This document shows, one piece after another, positions 1 through 7,217 of a stretch of 64,000 nucleotides of DNA; within the stretch, counting starts at the first letter, position 1, and the number at the start of each line of letters is the position of its first letter. This DNA is from JAYPHU01 sp964611435 (GTDB lineage Bacteria; Pseudomonadota; Alphaproteobacteria; Rhodospirillales; UBA2165), in NCBI GenBank assembly GCA_964611435.1, contig CAZSXT010000018.1:1-64000 (forward strand), given 5' to 3'. The notes below the pieces were generated by a model. The model made no database searches and was not told the origin of the DNA. It worked only from the letters and a program-made list of their open reading frames with translations. Position numbers and translations under genes: made by a program.

Positions 1-270
1 CTCTAGTTGACTGCTAACGACATAAAAACCACTTGCGACAAAAGGAGCGATCAGGGCAAACCCGGCCGCCAACGGGTAAACGAGGAAGGGCAAATCAAGC
101 GCCACCAGCATGAGAATCAATAACCACCCGCCGAAAACGTAGATTCCACTGAATGCCAGACCATAGATCGGCGCTGCCCGAAAATCTCTGAATCCCAGAG
201 CAAGCACCTCCAGAAGGTCGTCAGTGTTTACGGTTTGGACTTCAGTGTGACTATTTTCCGTCTCGCCCAT
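1..270 (-). CDS. DUF2189 family membrane protein (N-terminal part, cut by window edge)
   Basis: The minus strand reads from an ATG at 268-270 through 90 codons to base 1 with no stop, so the C-terminus lies outside the window. After a short polar N-terminus comes DLLEVLALGFRDFRAAPIYG, the typical entry of DUF2189 proteins (leucine-rich segment, then G-x-R/W-DF-x-AAP). Two hydrophobic segments follow, at about residues 36-60 and 61-84. The family is of unknown biochemical role; in alphaproteobacteria it is often found with microaerobic respiration genes (recalled knowledge). An FNR-like site 71 bp upstream of the start agrees with oxygen control. Family assignment is fairly sure, function unknown. 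Confidence 0.75.
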   Translation of the reverse strand, partial: MGETENSHTEVQTVNTDDLLEVLALGFRDFRAAPIYGLAFSGIYVFGGWLLILMLVALDLPFLVYPLAAGFALIAPFVASGFYVVSSQLE

Positions 271-588
271 GGTCGAACAAGCTCCCATTATTTCTCTCAT
301 TATTTTGGGAGAATCCTATGTGATCGCAGTGGACCGTTCCTTGATCTGGAACAAGTTTGCGCTGTCTGGAAACGCATCAAGATTGGGGTCCGGACTTCGT
401 CCAATTGACCTGGCGTGTGGGAATGTTGTGCCCCCGGTGGCCCCATGGCGGGCGTCCCGGTTCCCAAAGCGGATGGTCTGGTCGGCTATTGGAACCGGAC
501 GGCATCCGGTGATGCCTCCCTACCACTTCCCGCTTTCCCCTCCCTCTGCTAACCTCGCCCGAACGACACACACGCAGGGGAGTTCACC
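271..588. other. Intergenic region between DUF2189 and GFA genes
   Basis: This is the upstream region of two divergent genes. Apart from the FNR-like site at 341-354 and the AGGGGAG ribosome-binding site just before the GFA start at 589, I see nothing definite. A 107-codon reading frame runs along the plus strand here but lacks a recognisable domain and a ribosome-binding site, so I do not call it a gene. Confidence 0.5.
341..354 (-). promoter_or_regulatory. Candidate FNR/Anr-type site upstream of the DUF2189 gene
   Basis: TTGAT-CTGG-AACAA matches the FNR consensus TTGAT-N4-ATCAA at 9 of 10 positions. Its centre is 41-42 bp upstream of an assumed start near 306, and the minus strand carries TAGGAT at 318-313, where a -10 element would sit. 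This is class II activator geometry and would place the DUF2189 gene under an oxygen-sensing Crp/Fnr regulator. One chance match in 64 kb is quite possible; the support is the position and the gene family. Confidence 0.35.
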
Positions 589-1014
589 ATGACCGACGAC
601 GCGACGCGCATTGCCACCTGTCAATGCGGGGGCCTGACGGTAGAGACCAAGGGCGAGCCGGAGCTTATTCCGATCTGCGGTTGTTCTTATTGCCGGCGGC
701 GGTCGGGCGCGGTCTACGGTACCGGCGTTTATTTCAACAAAGATCACGTGAGTGTTGGCGCTGGCGAGACGAAAACCTTCCGCCGCTCATCGGACGCCGG
801 ACGCTGGTTCGACTGTCATTTCTGCACCACGTGCGGCACGACGCTCTATTGGACCATGGAAATTTGGCCGGACCGAATTGGCGTGCCCATCGGTTGCCTG
901 GAAGGTCCGCCGCTGCCTAAGCCCAACGTGGCGGTCTTCACCAAGCACATTCCGGACTGGGCGGCGTTCGACGAGGACATCACGGCCTATGAAGCGGCGA
1001 GGCCAACCACCTAA
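589..1014 (+). CDS. GFA/CENP-V domain zinc protein
   Basis: A 141-residue single-domain protein with the full cysteine set of the GFA (glutathione-dependent formaldehyde-activating, CENP-V) fold: C11-x-C13, C30-x-C32-x2-C35, C76 and C79-x2-C82. These residues bind the structural and catalytic zinc ions. The name comes from Gfa, said to speed S-hydroxymethylglutathione formation, but most members have no proven substrate. The ATG has AGGGGAG 5-10 bases upstream. It stands alone, with a gap to the next gene. The family call is safe; a role in formaldehyde handling is not shown by the context. Confidence 0.88.
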   Translation: MTDDATRIATCQCGGLTVETKGEPELIPICGCSYCRRRSGAVYGTGVYFNKDHVSVGAGETKTFRRSSDAGRWFDCHFCTTCGTTLYWTMEIWPDRIGVPIGCLEGPPLPKPNVAVFTKHIPDWAAFDEDITAYEAARPTT

Positions 1015-1128
1015 CGGCGTCCCCATCACGCTTCCGCGAGGCCGGTTTTCTGATCGACAACGGATTGCTACACTAGGGTCAATGAATATAGATATATTCG
1101 AGAGTGAGGCAGACAGGAGACCCTAGAG

Positions 1129-1866
1129 ATGGGCGCACCGGCGCGTGGCGAGACCTATAACTATCCTCGTTTTAAGATGAGTAATTATGAACTTGGCTAC
1201 TTCCCCGGCCCCAAGGCCGGCGAGAGCGTGGACTACAATTATACGCTCACCGATTTGGAAGGTAACGAAGTCCGGCTGGAGGACTACAAAGGCAAGTGGC
1301 TGGTGATCGAATCCGGCAGCCTGACCTGTCCCATGTATGTGAAGAATGTCCAGCCCTTCGCCAAATTGAAGGCCAAGTATCCGGATGTGGAATGGCTGGT
1401 GGTCTATGTGCGCGAAGCCCATCCCGGTGAAAAAGCCAAGCAGGCGACCAGTATTGACGAGAAGATAGCCTACGCCAAACGCACCCGGGACGACTATAAG
1501 GAAGACCGGAATATCGCGGTCGATACGGTCGACGGCAAATGGCACCACGCTTGGGGGCTATTGCCCAATACGGTGTATGTGATCAATCCGGACGGCAAGG
1601 TGATTTACCGGGCCGACTGGTCCTTCGCCCACAATGTGGACCGGGTGCTGCAGAACCGGGATCAGGTCGATGATAACGAACACATCGCCATCATCGGTGC
1701 GGCCCCCTGGATCACCATCCCGGTGACCCTAAAAGGCGGCTGGGTCGCACTCTATGATATCCTGATCATCTTTCCGAAAGTCTACTACGAGCACTTCAAG
1801 CTCGATATCCAGACCTGGTGGAACAAGCGCAAAGCCAAGAAAGCCTCGGCAACGGCGGCGGAGTAG
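1129..1866 (+). CDS. Deiodinase-like redoxin (thioredoxin fold)
   Basis: 245 residues. The redoxin fold starts around residue 37 (YTLTDLEGNEVRLEDYKGKW) and carries SGSLTCPMY with Cys67 where iodothyronine deiodinases have selenocysteine. The downstream pattern (E-A-H-P region, then VYVINPDGKVIYRADW) also fits the T4-deiodinase family. A C-terminal hydrophobic stretch near residues 200-222 (GWVALYDILIIF) suggests membrane association. Bacterial members are probably thiol peroxidases or reductases rather than hormone enzymes; that is inference. No signal peptide is seen. It is monocistronic, followed by a palindromic repeat. Confidence 0.7.
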   Translation: MGAPARGETYNYPRFKMSNYELGYFPGPKAGESVDYNYTLTDLEGNEVRLEDYKGKWLVIESGSLTCPMYVKNVQPFAKLKAKYPDVEWLVVYVREAHPGEKAKQATSIDEKIAYAKRTRDDYKEDRNIAVDTVDGKWHHAWGLLPNTVYVINPDGKVIYRADWSFAHNVDRVLQNRDQVDDNEHIAIIGAAPWITIPVTLKGGWVALYDILIIFPKVYYEHFKLDIQTWWNKRKAKKASATAAE

Positions 1867-1910
1867 CCTTCTGGGCTGGACTCTTCTGCCGCATTTTCGA
1901 GCCCAATCTG

Positions 1911-2030
1911 CGTCATGCCTGAGTTGAGACCAGCGTTAGCTGGGATCAAGTCTCGGGTACCCATGGCTGCTGATGTATGGACCCCCGAGACTTGGCCTCA
2001 ATTTGCATTGAGCCCAACTCGGGGGTGACG
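1911..2030 (-). repeat. Palindromic intergenic repeat, type A, copy 1
   Basis: About 120 bp flanked by CGTCATGCCTGAG and CTCGGGGGTGACG. Read on the minus strand it aligns with 22382-22514 on the plus strand. It contains two long hairpins. The first is CCCCCGAG/CTCGGGGG with inner TTGGG and CTCAA arms. The second has CCAGC/GCTGG at its tip flanked by TTGA/TCAA and GAG/CTC. It lies between the 3' ends of a plus-strand and a minus-strand gene, where it could also act as a bidirectional terminator. Confidence 0.75.
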
Positions 2031-2059
2031 CAAAGAGGGAGATGGGGGCGAGTTAACCC

Positions 2060-2902
2060 CTAATCACTAACGTTGTGCACAATTCTTGTGGGGAACGGGA
2101 TGGTGATGTCGTTGGCGTCGAAGCCCTGCTTGACGGCTTTGGTGAGATCGAACTTCACCGGCCAGTAATTGGCGTTGTCCACCCAGACCCGGAGCACGAT
2201 ATCCACTGAACTGTCATTCATGGCCATAACCGCAAGGAACGGTTCGGGATCGTTATGAATGCGCTCATCCTCGGCGACAATCCCGCGGAGAACGTCCATG
2301 GCTTTGTCGATATCATCGTCATAGGAAATGCCGGCCAGGATATCCACTCGCCGGGTCGAGTTGGCGGAGAAATTGCGAAGCGCTGAGCCCCAGACATTAG
2401 AATTCGGTATCGTGATCCGGATGTTGTCCGGCGTCGCCATCACCGTGAAGAATAGGTTGAGCTCCACGATGGTGCCGGCCTGCCCGGCCGCCTCCACATA
2501 GTCGCCGACCTTGAAGGGGCGAAAAAACAGAAGCATCACCCCGGCCGCCACGTTGCTGAGCGTGCCTTGGAGGGCGAGGCCAATGGCCAGGCCCGCCGCG
2601 CCCAGGATAGTGATCAGACTGGCGGTCTGGACACCAAACTGGTTGAGGACCGCAATAACCGTGATGGTGATCAGTCCGTAACGGACAAAGCTCGAAAAGA
2701 AATGAGTGAGGGTCGCGTCTATCTTGTTCTGCTTAGACAGCATCCTGCCGACAAATGCGCCGGCCCGTCCGGAAATCCAAAAGCCGATGATCAGGATGAC
2801 GATCGCGCCCAGGATATCGAGACCATAGGTGGTCATAATTTCGATGATCTGGTCGATGGCCGGTTCCAACTGTTTCTGTAGTTCTGTAGCCTGCTGGTTC
2901 AT
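2060..2902 (-). CDS. Small-conductance mechanosensitive channel, MscS family
   Basis: 280 residues from the ATG at 2902 (MNQQATEL), which has GGGG 7 bases upstream; an in-frame ATG at 2953 would add 17 unlikely residues. Three transmembrane segments lie at about 25-47, 62-82 and 90-125. The third is the Gly/Ala-rich pore helix ending in LFFRPFKVGDYVE, the MscS signature. The cytoplasmic beta domain (TIVELNLFFTVMATPDNIRI) and the alpha/beta tail follow. Length equals E. coli MscS (286). It should release solutes on hypo-osmotic shock. It converges on the deiodinase-like gene and diverges from the dioxygenase genes. Confidence 0.9.
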   Translation of the reverse strand: MNQQATELQKQLEPAIDQIIEIMTTYGLDILGAIVILIIGFWISGRAGAFVGRMLSKQNKIDATLTHFFSSFVRYGLITITVIAVLNQFGVQTASLITILGAAGLAIGLALQGTLSNVAAGVMLLFFRPFKVGDYVEAAGQAGTIVELNLFFTVMATPDNIRITIPNSNVWGSALRNFSANSTRRVDILAGISYDDDIDKAMDVLRGIVAEDERIHNDPEPFLAVMAMNDSSVDIVLRVWVDNANYWPVKFDLTKAVKQGFDANDITIPFPTRIVHNVSD

Positions 2903-3028
2903 TTCAACCCCGTGTCCAATGTGCGGCGTTTCCGCCTCTTCCAGAGAGCACAATCCTTAAAAGATGTTGGGCAATCGGAAATTTATCTTCATAATCAAAT
3001 TTAGGATTTTCGCGGCGGAGAGGCGATC

Positions 3029-4270
3029 ATGCGCACCAATGAACCGATCATCGAATGGCCCAAGGAAGGCGTTCGCCGGGTTCCCTACAGGGTTTACACC
3101 AGCCCGGAAATTTACGCGAAAGAAACACACGCCCTGTTCCGGGGGCCAGTCTGGCATTTCCTGGCGCTGGAGGTCGAACTCCCCAAGAACGGTGATTTCA
3201 AAAACACCTTCGTCGGTGAAATCCCCGTCATCGTCATCCGCGACAAAACCGGCGAGATCAACGCCATGGTGAACCGTTGCACCCACAAGGGCGCGCTGGT
3301 TTGTCATGAGAAAAAGGGCAACAAGCCGGTCTTCACCTGTCCTTATCACAACTGGTCTTTTGACCAGACCGGCAAGCTGACCGGTGTCGCCTTCCGCAAC
3401 GGGGTGAAGGGCGTCGGCGGCATGCCGGACACGTTTAAACCCGAAGACCATGGCTTGGAACCGCTGCGCGTTGCCATATACAACGGCTTGATCTTTGGCA
3501 CGTTTTCAGACGAGACCCCGGATATCGAAACTTATTTGGGTCCGGAAGCGCGTCAGTTCATCGACCGGGTGTTTAACCGGCCGATCAAAATTCTCGGCCA
3601 ATATAGCCAGGGCCTCCGCAACAATTGGAAGCTGATGATGGAGAATACGCGGGATACCTATCACGCCGGTATCCTGCACCTGTTCTTCAATACGTTCGGC
3701 CTGAACCGCCTGTCCATGGAAGGTGGCATCGTCATGAGCAACGAGGGCCGCCACCATGTCAGCTTTTCCAAGCTGCTGACCGACGACGTGACAGATTCCG
3801 ACTATGAAGACAATAAACTCCCCAACATGCGGAAAGGTCTGCAATTGAACGATCCGTCAGTGGGGGTCTTCACGCCCGAGTTCGAAGACGGAATTACCCT
3901 GCAAATCCAGACCATCTTCCCCACCTTCCTGATCCAGCAAATCCAGAACTGCCTGGGCGTGCGCCAGTTGATCCCCCGCGGGCTTGATAAGGCGGAACTG
4001 GTCTGGACGCTGTTCGGCTATGAAGATGACGACGAAGAAATGACCCAGAAGCGGATCAAGCAAAGTAATCTGGTGGGCCCAGCAGGGTTTGTCTCGTTGG
4101 AAGACGGCGCCGTGCTTGATTTCGTGCAGCGGTCTCTTCGGGAAGGGCCGGAAGACGCATCCGTGGTCGAGTTGGGCGACGAGGCCGACTATTCCACGAC
4201 TAAGCATCGGGTGACCGAGACGGCGGTTCGCGCCTATTGGGACCACTACCGGGACCTGATGGGGATATAG
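3029..4270 (+). CDS. Rieske non-heme iron oxygenase, alpha subunit
   Basis: 413 residues. The Rieske [2Fe-2S] ligands are C84-T-H86 and C104-P-Y-H107. The catalytic domain has N199/W200 and D209-T-Y-H212-x4-H217, the D-x2-H-x4-H motif with the bridging Asp and the two iron His. The start lies after GCGGCGGAGAGGCGATC (GGAGAGG). The region after the iron site (FFNTFGLNRLS) recalls anthranilate and salicylate hydroxylase large subunits, so a monocyclic aromatic acid is a plausible substrate, but this is inference. The beta subunit follows 4 bp later. No ferredoxin or reductase gene lies nearby, so the electron supply must come from elsewhere. Confidence 0.87.
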   Translation: MRTNEPIIEWPKEGVRRVPYRVYTSPEIYAKETHALFRGPVWHFLALEVELPKNGDFKNTFVGEIPVIVIRDKTGEINAMVNRCTHKGALVCHEKKGNKPVFTCPYHNWSFDQTGKLTGVAFRNGVKGVGGMPDTFKPEDHGLEPLRVAIYNGLIFGTFSDETPDIETYLGPEARQFIDRVFNRPIKILGQYSQGLRNNWKLMMENTRDTYHAGILHLFFNTFGLNRLSMEGGIVMSNEGRHHVSFSKLLTDDVTDSDYEDNKLPNMRKGLQLNDPSVGVFTPEFEDGITLQIQTIFPTFLIQQIQNCLGVRQLIPRGLDKAELVWTLFGYEDDDEEMTQKRIKQSNLVGPAGFVSLEDGAVLDFVQRSLREGPEDASVVELGDEADYSTTKHRVTETAVRAYWDHYRDLMGI

Positions 4271-4274
4271 GTTT

Positions 4275-4739
4275 ATGAGCACCCTGGAACTGGTCGAGGA
4301 TCTTCAGCGGCGCTATGTGGCGCAAATCGATGACGGCGAGCTCGAGGGCTGGCCGGACTTCTTTACCGATGACGCCCATTACAAAATCATCTCCAAAGAG
4401 GCGCTGGACGCCGGGCAAGTGATTGGGTTTTACGTGTGCAACGGCAAGGGCATGTTGCACGACAGGATTCTCACCTTGCGGAAGACGGCAATCTACGAGC
4501 AGCAATTCTACCGTCATATGATCAGCGCCACCATCATCGAAGACGAAAGCGACGGGGTGATCACCGCCAGCACCAACTATATGGTGGTGCGCACCACCCA
4601 GGATGGCGACATGACCGTGTTTTCCGCCGGCCGGTATCGGGACACGATCGTCGTGGAAAACGGCGAACCCCGCTTCAAAGAGAAGCTGGTGGTTACCGAT
4701 TCGAATAAGATGGATACGCTACTGGCGATCCCGATCTAA
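4275..4739 (+). CDS. Aromatic-ring-hydroxylating dioxygenase, beta subunit
   Basis: 154 residues with the SnoaL/NTF2-like cone fold of small oxygenase subunits: an N-terminal helix (LVEDLQRRYVAQIDDGELEGWPDFFTDDAHYKI, about residues 5-38), then beta strands containing RHMISATII and TNYMVVRT. It starts 4 bp after the alpha subunit stop and is surely co-transcribed. The two would form an alpha3-beta3 hexamer. The subunit gives structure rather than catalysis. It converges on pheA with only 3 bp between stops. Confidence 0.86.
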   Translation: MSTLELVEDLQRRYVAQIDDGELEGWPDFFTDDAHYKIISKEALDAGQVIGFYVCNGKGMLHDRILTLRKTAIYEQQFYRHMISATIIEDESDGVITASTNYMVVRTTQDGDMTVFSAGRYRDTIVVENGEPRFKEKLVVTDSNKMDTLLAIPI

Positions 4740-4742
4740 AGA

Positions 4743-5600
4743 TCACTCGCCGTTCATGTTTTTGCGGAACGGATGCGCCGGATAGGTGCCGAGGATGCGC
4801 ACCTCGTGGGAGAAAAACGCGAGTTCCTCCAGGGCGAACTTCACCCCTCGGTCTTCCGGATGGCCGTCTACCTCCGCGTAGAATTGCGCCGCGACGAAGC
4901 CGCCGCCGACCAGATAGCTTTCCAGCTTGGTCATGTTGACGCCGTTGGTGGCGAAGCCACCCAAGGATTTATAAAGCGCCGCCGGCACGTTGCGCACCCG
5001 AAAGATGAAACTGGTCATCAGCTCGCCGTCACCAGGGCTGACCGCGACCGGCTCCGGCGACATCAACAGAAAGCGCGTCGTATTGTGTTCCGCATCCTCG
5101 ATATTCGCCGCCAGGGAGTCGAGGCCGTAGATTTCGCCGGCCAGACCGGTGGCGATGGCGGCGTGTTGTTTTTCCCCGCGCTCGGCGATGTCCCGGGCGG
5201 CGGCGGCCGTATCCACGTGGACGACCGGCGTAATCCCGTGGTCCTGAATGAAATTCCGGCACTGGTTCAACGCATGCACATGGCTATGTACATGGGTCAG
5301 TTCGTCAAGTTTCGCGCCCTTCACGGCCAACAAATGATGCTCCACCCGCTGAAAATGTTCGCCGATGATGAACAGGCCTGATTCGGGCAACAGATGGTGG
5401 ATGTCCGCCACCCGGCCGGCCACCGAATTATCGATGGGAATCATGGCGAACGCCGCCTTGCCGTCCCGGACTGCGGCGAACGTATCCTCGAACGACGTGC
5501 AGGGCAGGGTTTCCATGCCGGGCCTTACGGTCCGGCAGGCGATGTCGGAATTTGCGCCTGTTTCACCTTGAAAGGCGATGATGTTCGAGCTGTCGGTCAT
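4743..5600 (-). CDS. pheA: Prephenate dehydratase
   Basis: 285 residues, monofunctional (no chorismate mutase domain). Catalyses prephenate to phenylpyruvate in phenylalanine synthesis. The N-terminal type-2 periplasmic-like fold begins IIAFQGETGANSD and includes the catalytic T-T-R-F motif at 174-177. An ACT domain covers about 195-275 for feedback control. The usual ESRP motif reads E-S-Y-L here (LESYLVGGG), a variant I associate with alphaproteobacterial PheA. The chorismate mutase it needs may be the small protein at 40396. No Phe-rich leader peptide is visible upstream. Confidence 0.92.
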   Translation of the reverse strand: MTDSSNIIAFQGETGANSDIACRTVRPGMETLPCTSFEDTFAAVRDGKAAFAMIPIDNSVAGRVADIHHLLPESGLFIIGEHFQRVEHHLLAVKGAKLDELTHVHSHVHALNQCRNFIQDHGITPVVHVDTAAAARDIAERGEKQHAAIATGLAGEIYGLDSLAANIEDAEHNTTRFLLMSPEPVAVSPGDGELMTSFIFRVRNVPAALYKSLGGFATNGVNMTKLESYLVGGGFVAAQFYAEVDGHPEDRGVKFALEELAFFSHEVRILGTYPAHPFRKNMNGE

Positions 5601-5780
5601 GTAAATTTGGTCCGTATCAGAGAGACTTATGAAAATTTAGGCTTGAAACGTTGGTTCCTATATACATTTTATGACGCTTCATCTATACCCTGATCACCGA
5701 AACCCGGAAATCGGGCGTCGAATCGAGATTCAAGAGCACAATCGCGCGGGCGCGCGAAATTACGTAAAGAGGGCCGTCCC

Positions 5781-6311
5781 ATGTGGAGTATGAACACCAA
5801 TAAATATCTTGGCGGACTGGTTGTTGTCGCCTGGATGCTGTTTGTCATCGATGTTGTTGGCGACAAGATTATTCCGCCGATGGAACCCGTTGCTTCGGCT
5901 GAGGCCGCCGCCGCTGCGCCGTCTGCCGCGCCCGCCGCAAAGGCCGAACCGGAGCAGCCCCTGCCAGTCCTATTGGCTAGCGTCAGCGCAGATAAGGGCG
6001 CCAAAGTCGCCAAGAAATGTGTGTCCTGCCATACGTTTGAGAAAGACGGTAAAAATAAAGTCGGCCCGAATCTCTATGGGGTGGTCGGTGGTGACCGAGG
6101 GGCGAAAGCCGGCTTTAATTTTTCCGGCGCCCTCAAGGATATGGGTGGCAAATGGTCCTATGCCGATCTGGATGCGTTCCTGAAGAAGCCGAAGGATTTC
6201 GTTAAGGGCACCAAGATGTCCTTCGCCGGTCTCCGCAGTGGCAGCGATCGCGCCGCGGTCATTCTCTATATGCGGTCTTTTGCGGACTCGCCTGCCGCGC
6301 TGCCGCAATAA
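5781..6311 (+). CDS. Membrane-anchored class I cytochrome c (CycM-like)
   Basis: 176 residues. An N-terminal uncleaved helix (YLGGLVVVAWMLFVIDVVGD, about 9-28) is followed by an Ala/Pro-rich linker (35-65) and a cytochrome c domain. Heme binding is C80-V-S-C83-H84; the axial methionine is in K-M-S-F-A-G-L near residue 147. This layout matches CycM/cytochrome c552, which carries electrons between the bc1 complex and cytochrome oxidase on the periplasmic face. Start ATG at 5781 has AGAGGG 7 bases upstream; an ATG 9 bases later is an alternative. It is followed 5 bp later by hisN. Confidence 0.85.
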   Translation: MWSMNTNKYLGGLVVVAWMLFVIDVVGDKIIPPMEPVASAEAAAAAPSAAPAAKAEPEQPLPVLLASVSADKGAKVAKKCVSCHTFEKDGKNKVGPNLYGVVGGDRGAKAGFNFSGALKDMGGKWSYADLDAFLKKPKDFVKGTKMSFAGLRSGSDRAAVILYMRSFADSPAALPQ

Positions 6312-6316
6312 TCTGA

Positions 6317-7096
6317 TTGTCTCCCCCTAACCTTAGGGAGCTTCGCGCGCTGGCCGAACGGCTGGCGGATACGGCGCGCCCCATCATCCGGGGGTATTTC
6401 CGCGCCGACGCGCAACTGACCTTCAAGGCCGATCAAAGTCCGGTTACCGCCGCCGATACGGAGGCGGAGGCCGCTATGCGCGCCGTTATCGAAACGGCAC
6501 AACCGGATCATGGCATTCTCGGCGAGGAACAGGCAGGGGTTCGCGAAGATGCGGACTACTTGTGGGTGCTTGATCCCATCGACGGCACTAAGAACTTCGC
6601 CTCCGGCTCCTATCAATTTGGCACCCTGATTGCGCTGGTTCACCAGGGAAGACCGGTTATCGGGGTGATCGATCAACCCATCCTCGATGAACGCTGGATC
6701 GGCATCACAGGTGAGGCGACCCAATTTAATGGCGAATCGGCATCAACACGCGGATGCGCCACCCTCCGCGACGCCTGGATGTATTCCACCACGCCGGCCA
6801 TGTTCGACGGCGCAAACGAAGCCCGGTTTAAAAACCTGTCGGGCAGCGTCAAACACGCCCTATTCGGTACGGATTGCTACGGCTACGGCCTGTTGGCCAG
6901 CGGCCATACCGATATTATTTGCGAGGCGCAGATGAACCCGTGGGACTATATGGCGCATATCCCGATTATCGAAGGCGCCGGCGGCATAATCACCGACTGG
7001 TCGGGTGCGCCGTTAACGTTAAAATCAGACGGAACAGTGCTGGCAGCCGGCGATGCGGATATCCATGCGGCGGCGGTTCAAGCTCTAAACGGCTAA
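6317..7096 (+). CDS. hisN: Histidinol-phosphatase, inositol monophosphatase family
   Basis: 259 residues from a TTG codon 5 bp after the cytochrome stop; an in-frame stop (TGA 6314-6316) lies directly upstream and no ATG fits the fold. Metal ligands are E70 (G-E-E), D86 and D89 in LDPIDGTKNF, and the WDYMA Asp near 215. The text around these sites (FKADQSPVTAADTEAE, DCYGYGLLASGHTD) is that of the HisN branch, which dephosphorylates histidinol phosphate. General inositol phosphatase activity cannot be ruled out from sequence alone. Confidence 0.82.
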   Translation: MSPPNLRELRALAERLADTARPIIRGYFRADAQLTFKADQSPVTAADTEAEAAMRAVIETAQPDHGILGEEQAGVREDADYLWVLDPIDGTKNFASGSYQFGTLIALVHQGRPVIGVIDQPILDERWIGITGEATQFNGESASTRGCATLRDAWMYSTTPAMFDGANEARFKNLSGSVKHALFGTDCYGYGLLASGHTDIICEAQMNPWDYMAHIPIIEGAGGIITDWSGAPLTLKSDGTVLAAGDADIHAAAVQALNG

Positions 7097-7217
7097 TATT
7101 CCGCTCACGACCGGGTGAGTGTTCGATTTCTTGGCGTTTCAGGGGTTGAACCGGCGGCGCTGTAGACCACAATAATAGACAAAGATGATAGCGCTAATTC
7201 GGCTAGGGAGACCGCTC

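Noticed and set aside
269..592. A 107-codon plus-strand frame between DUF2189 and GFA genes
   Set aside because: No ribosome-binding site, no domain, overlaps both neighbours' control regions.
5601..5780. Possible promoter pair for pheA and the cytochrome gene (TATATA near 5659)
   Set aside because: No -35 box at acceptable spacing on either strand.
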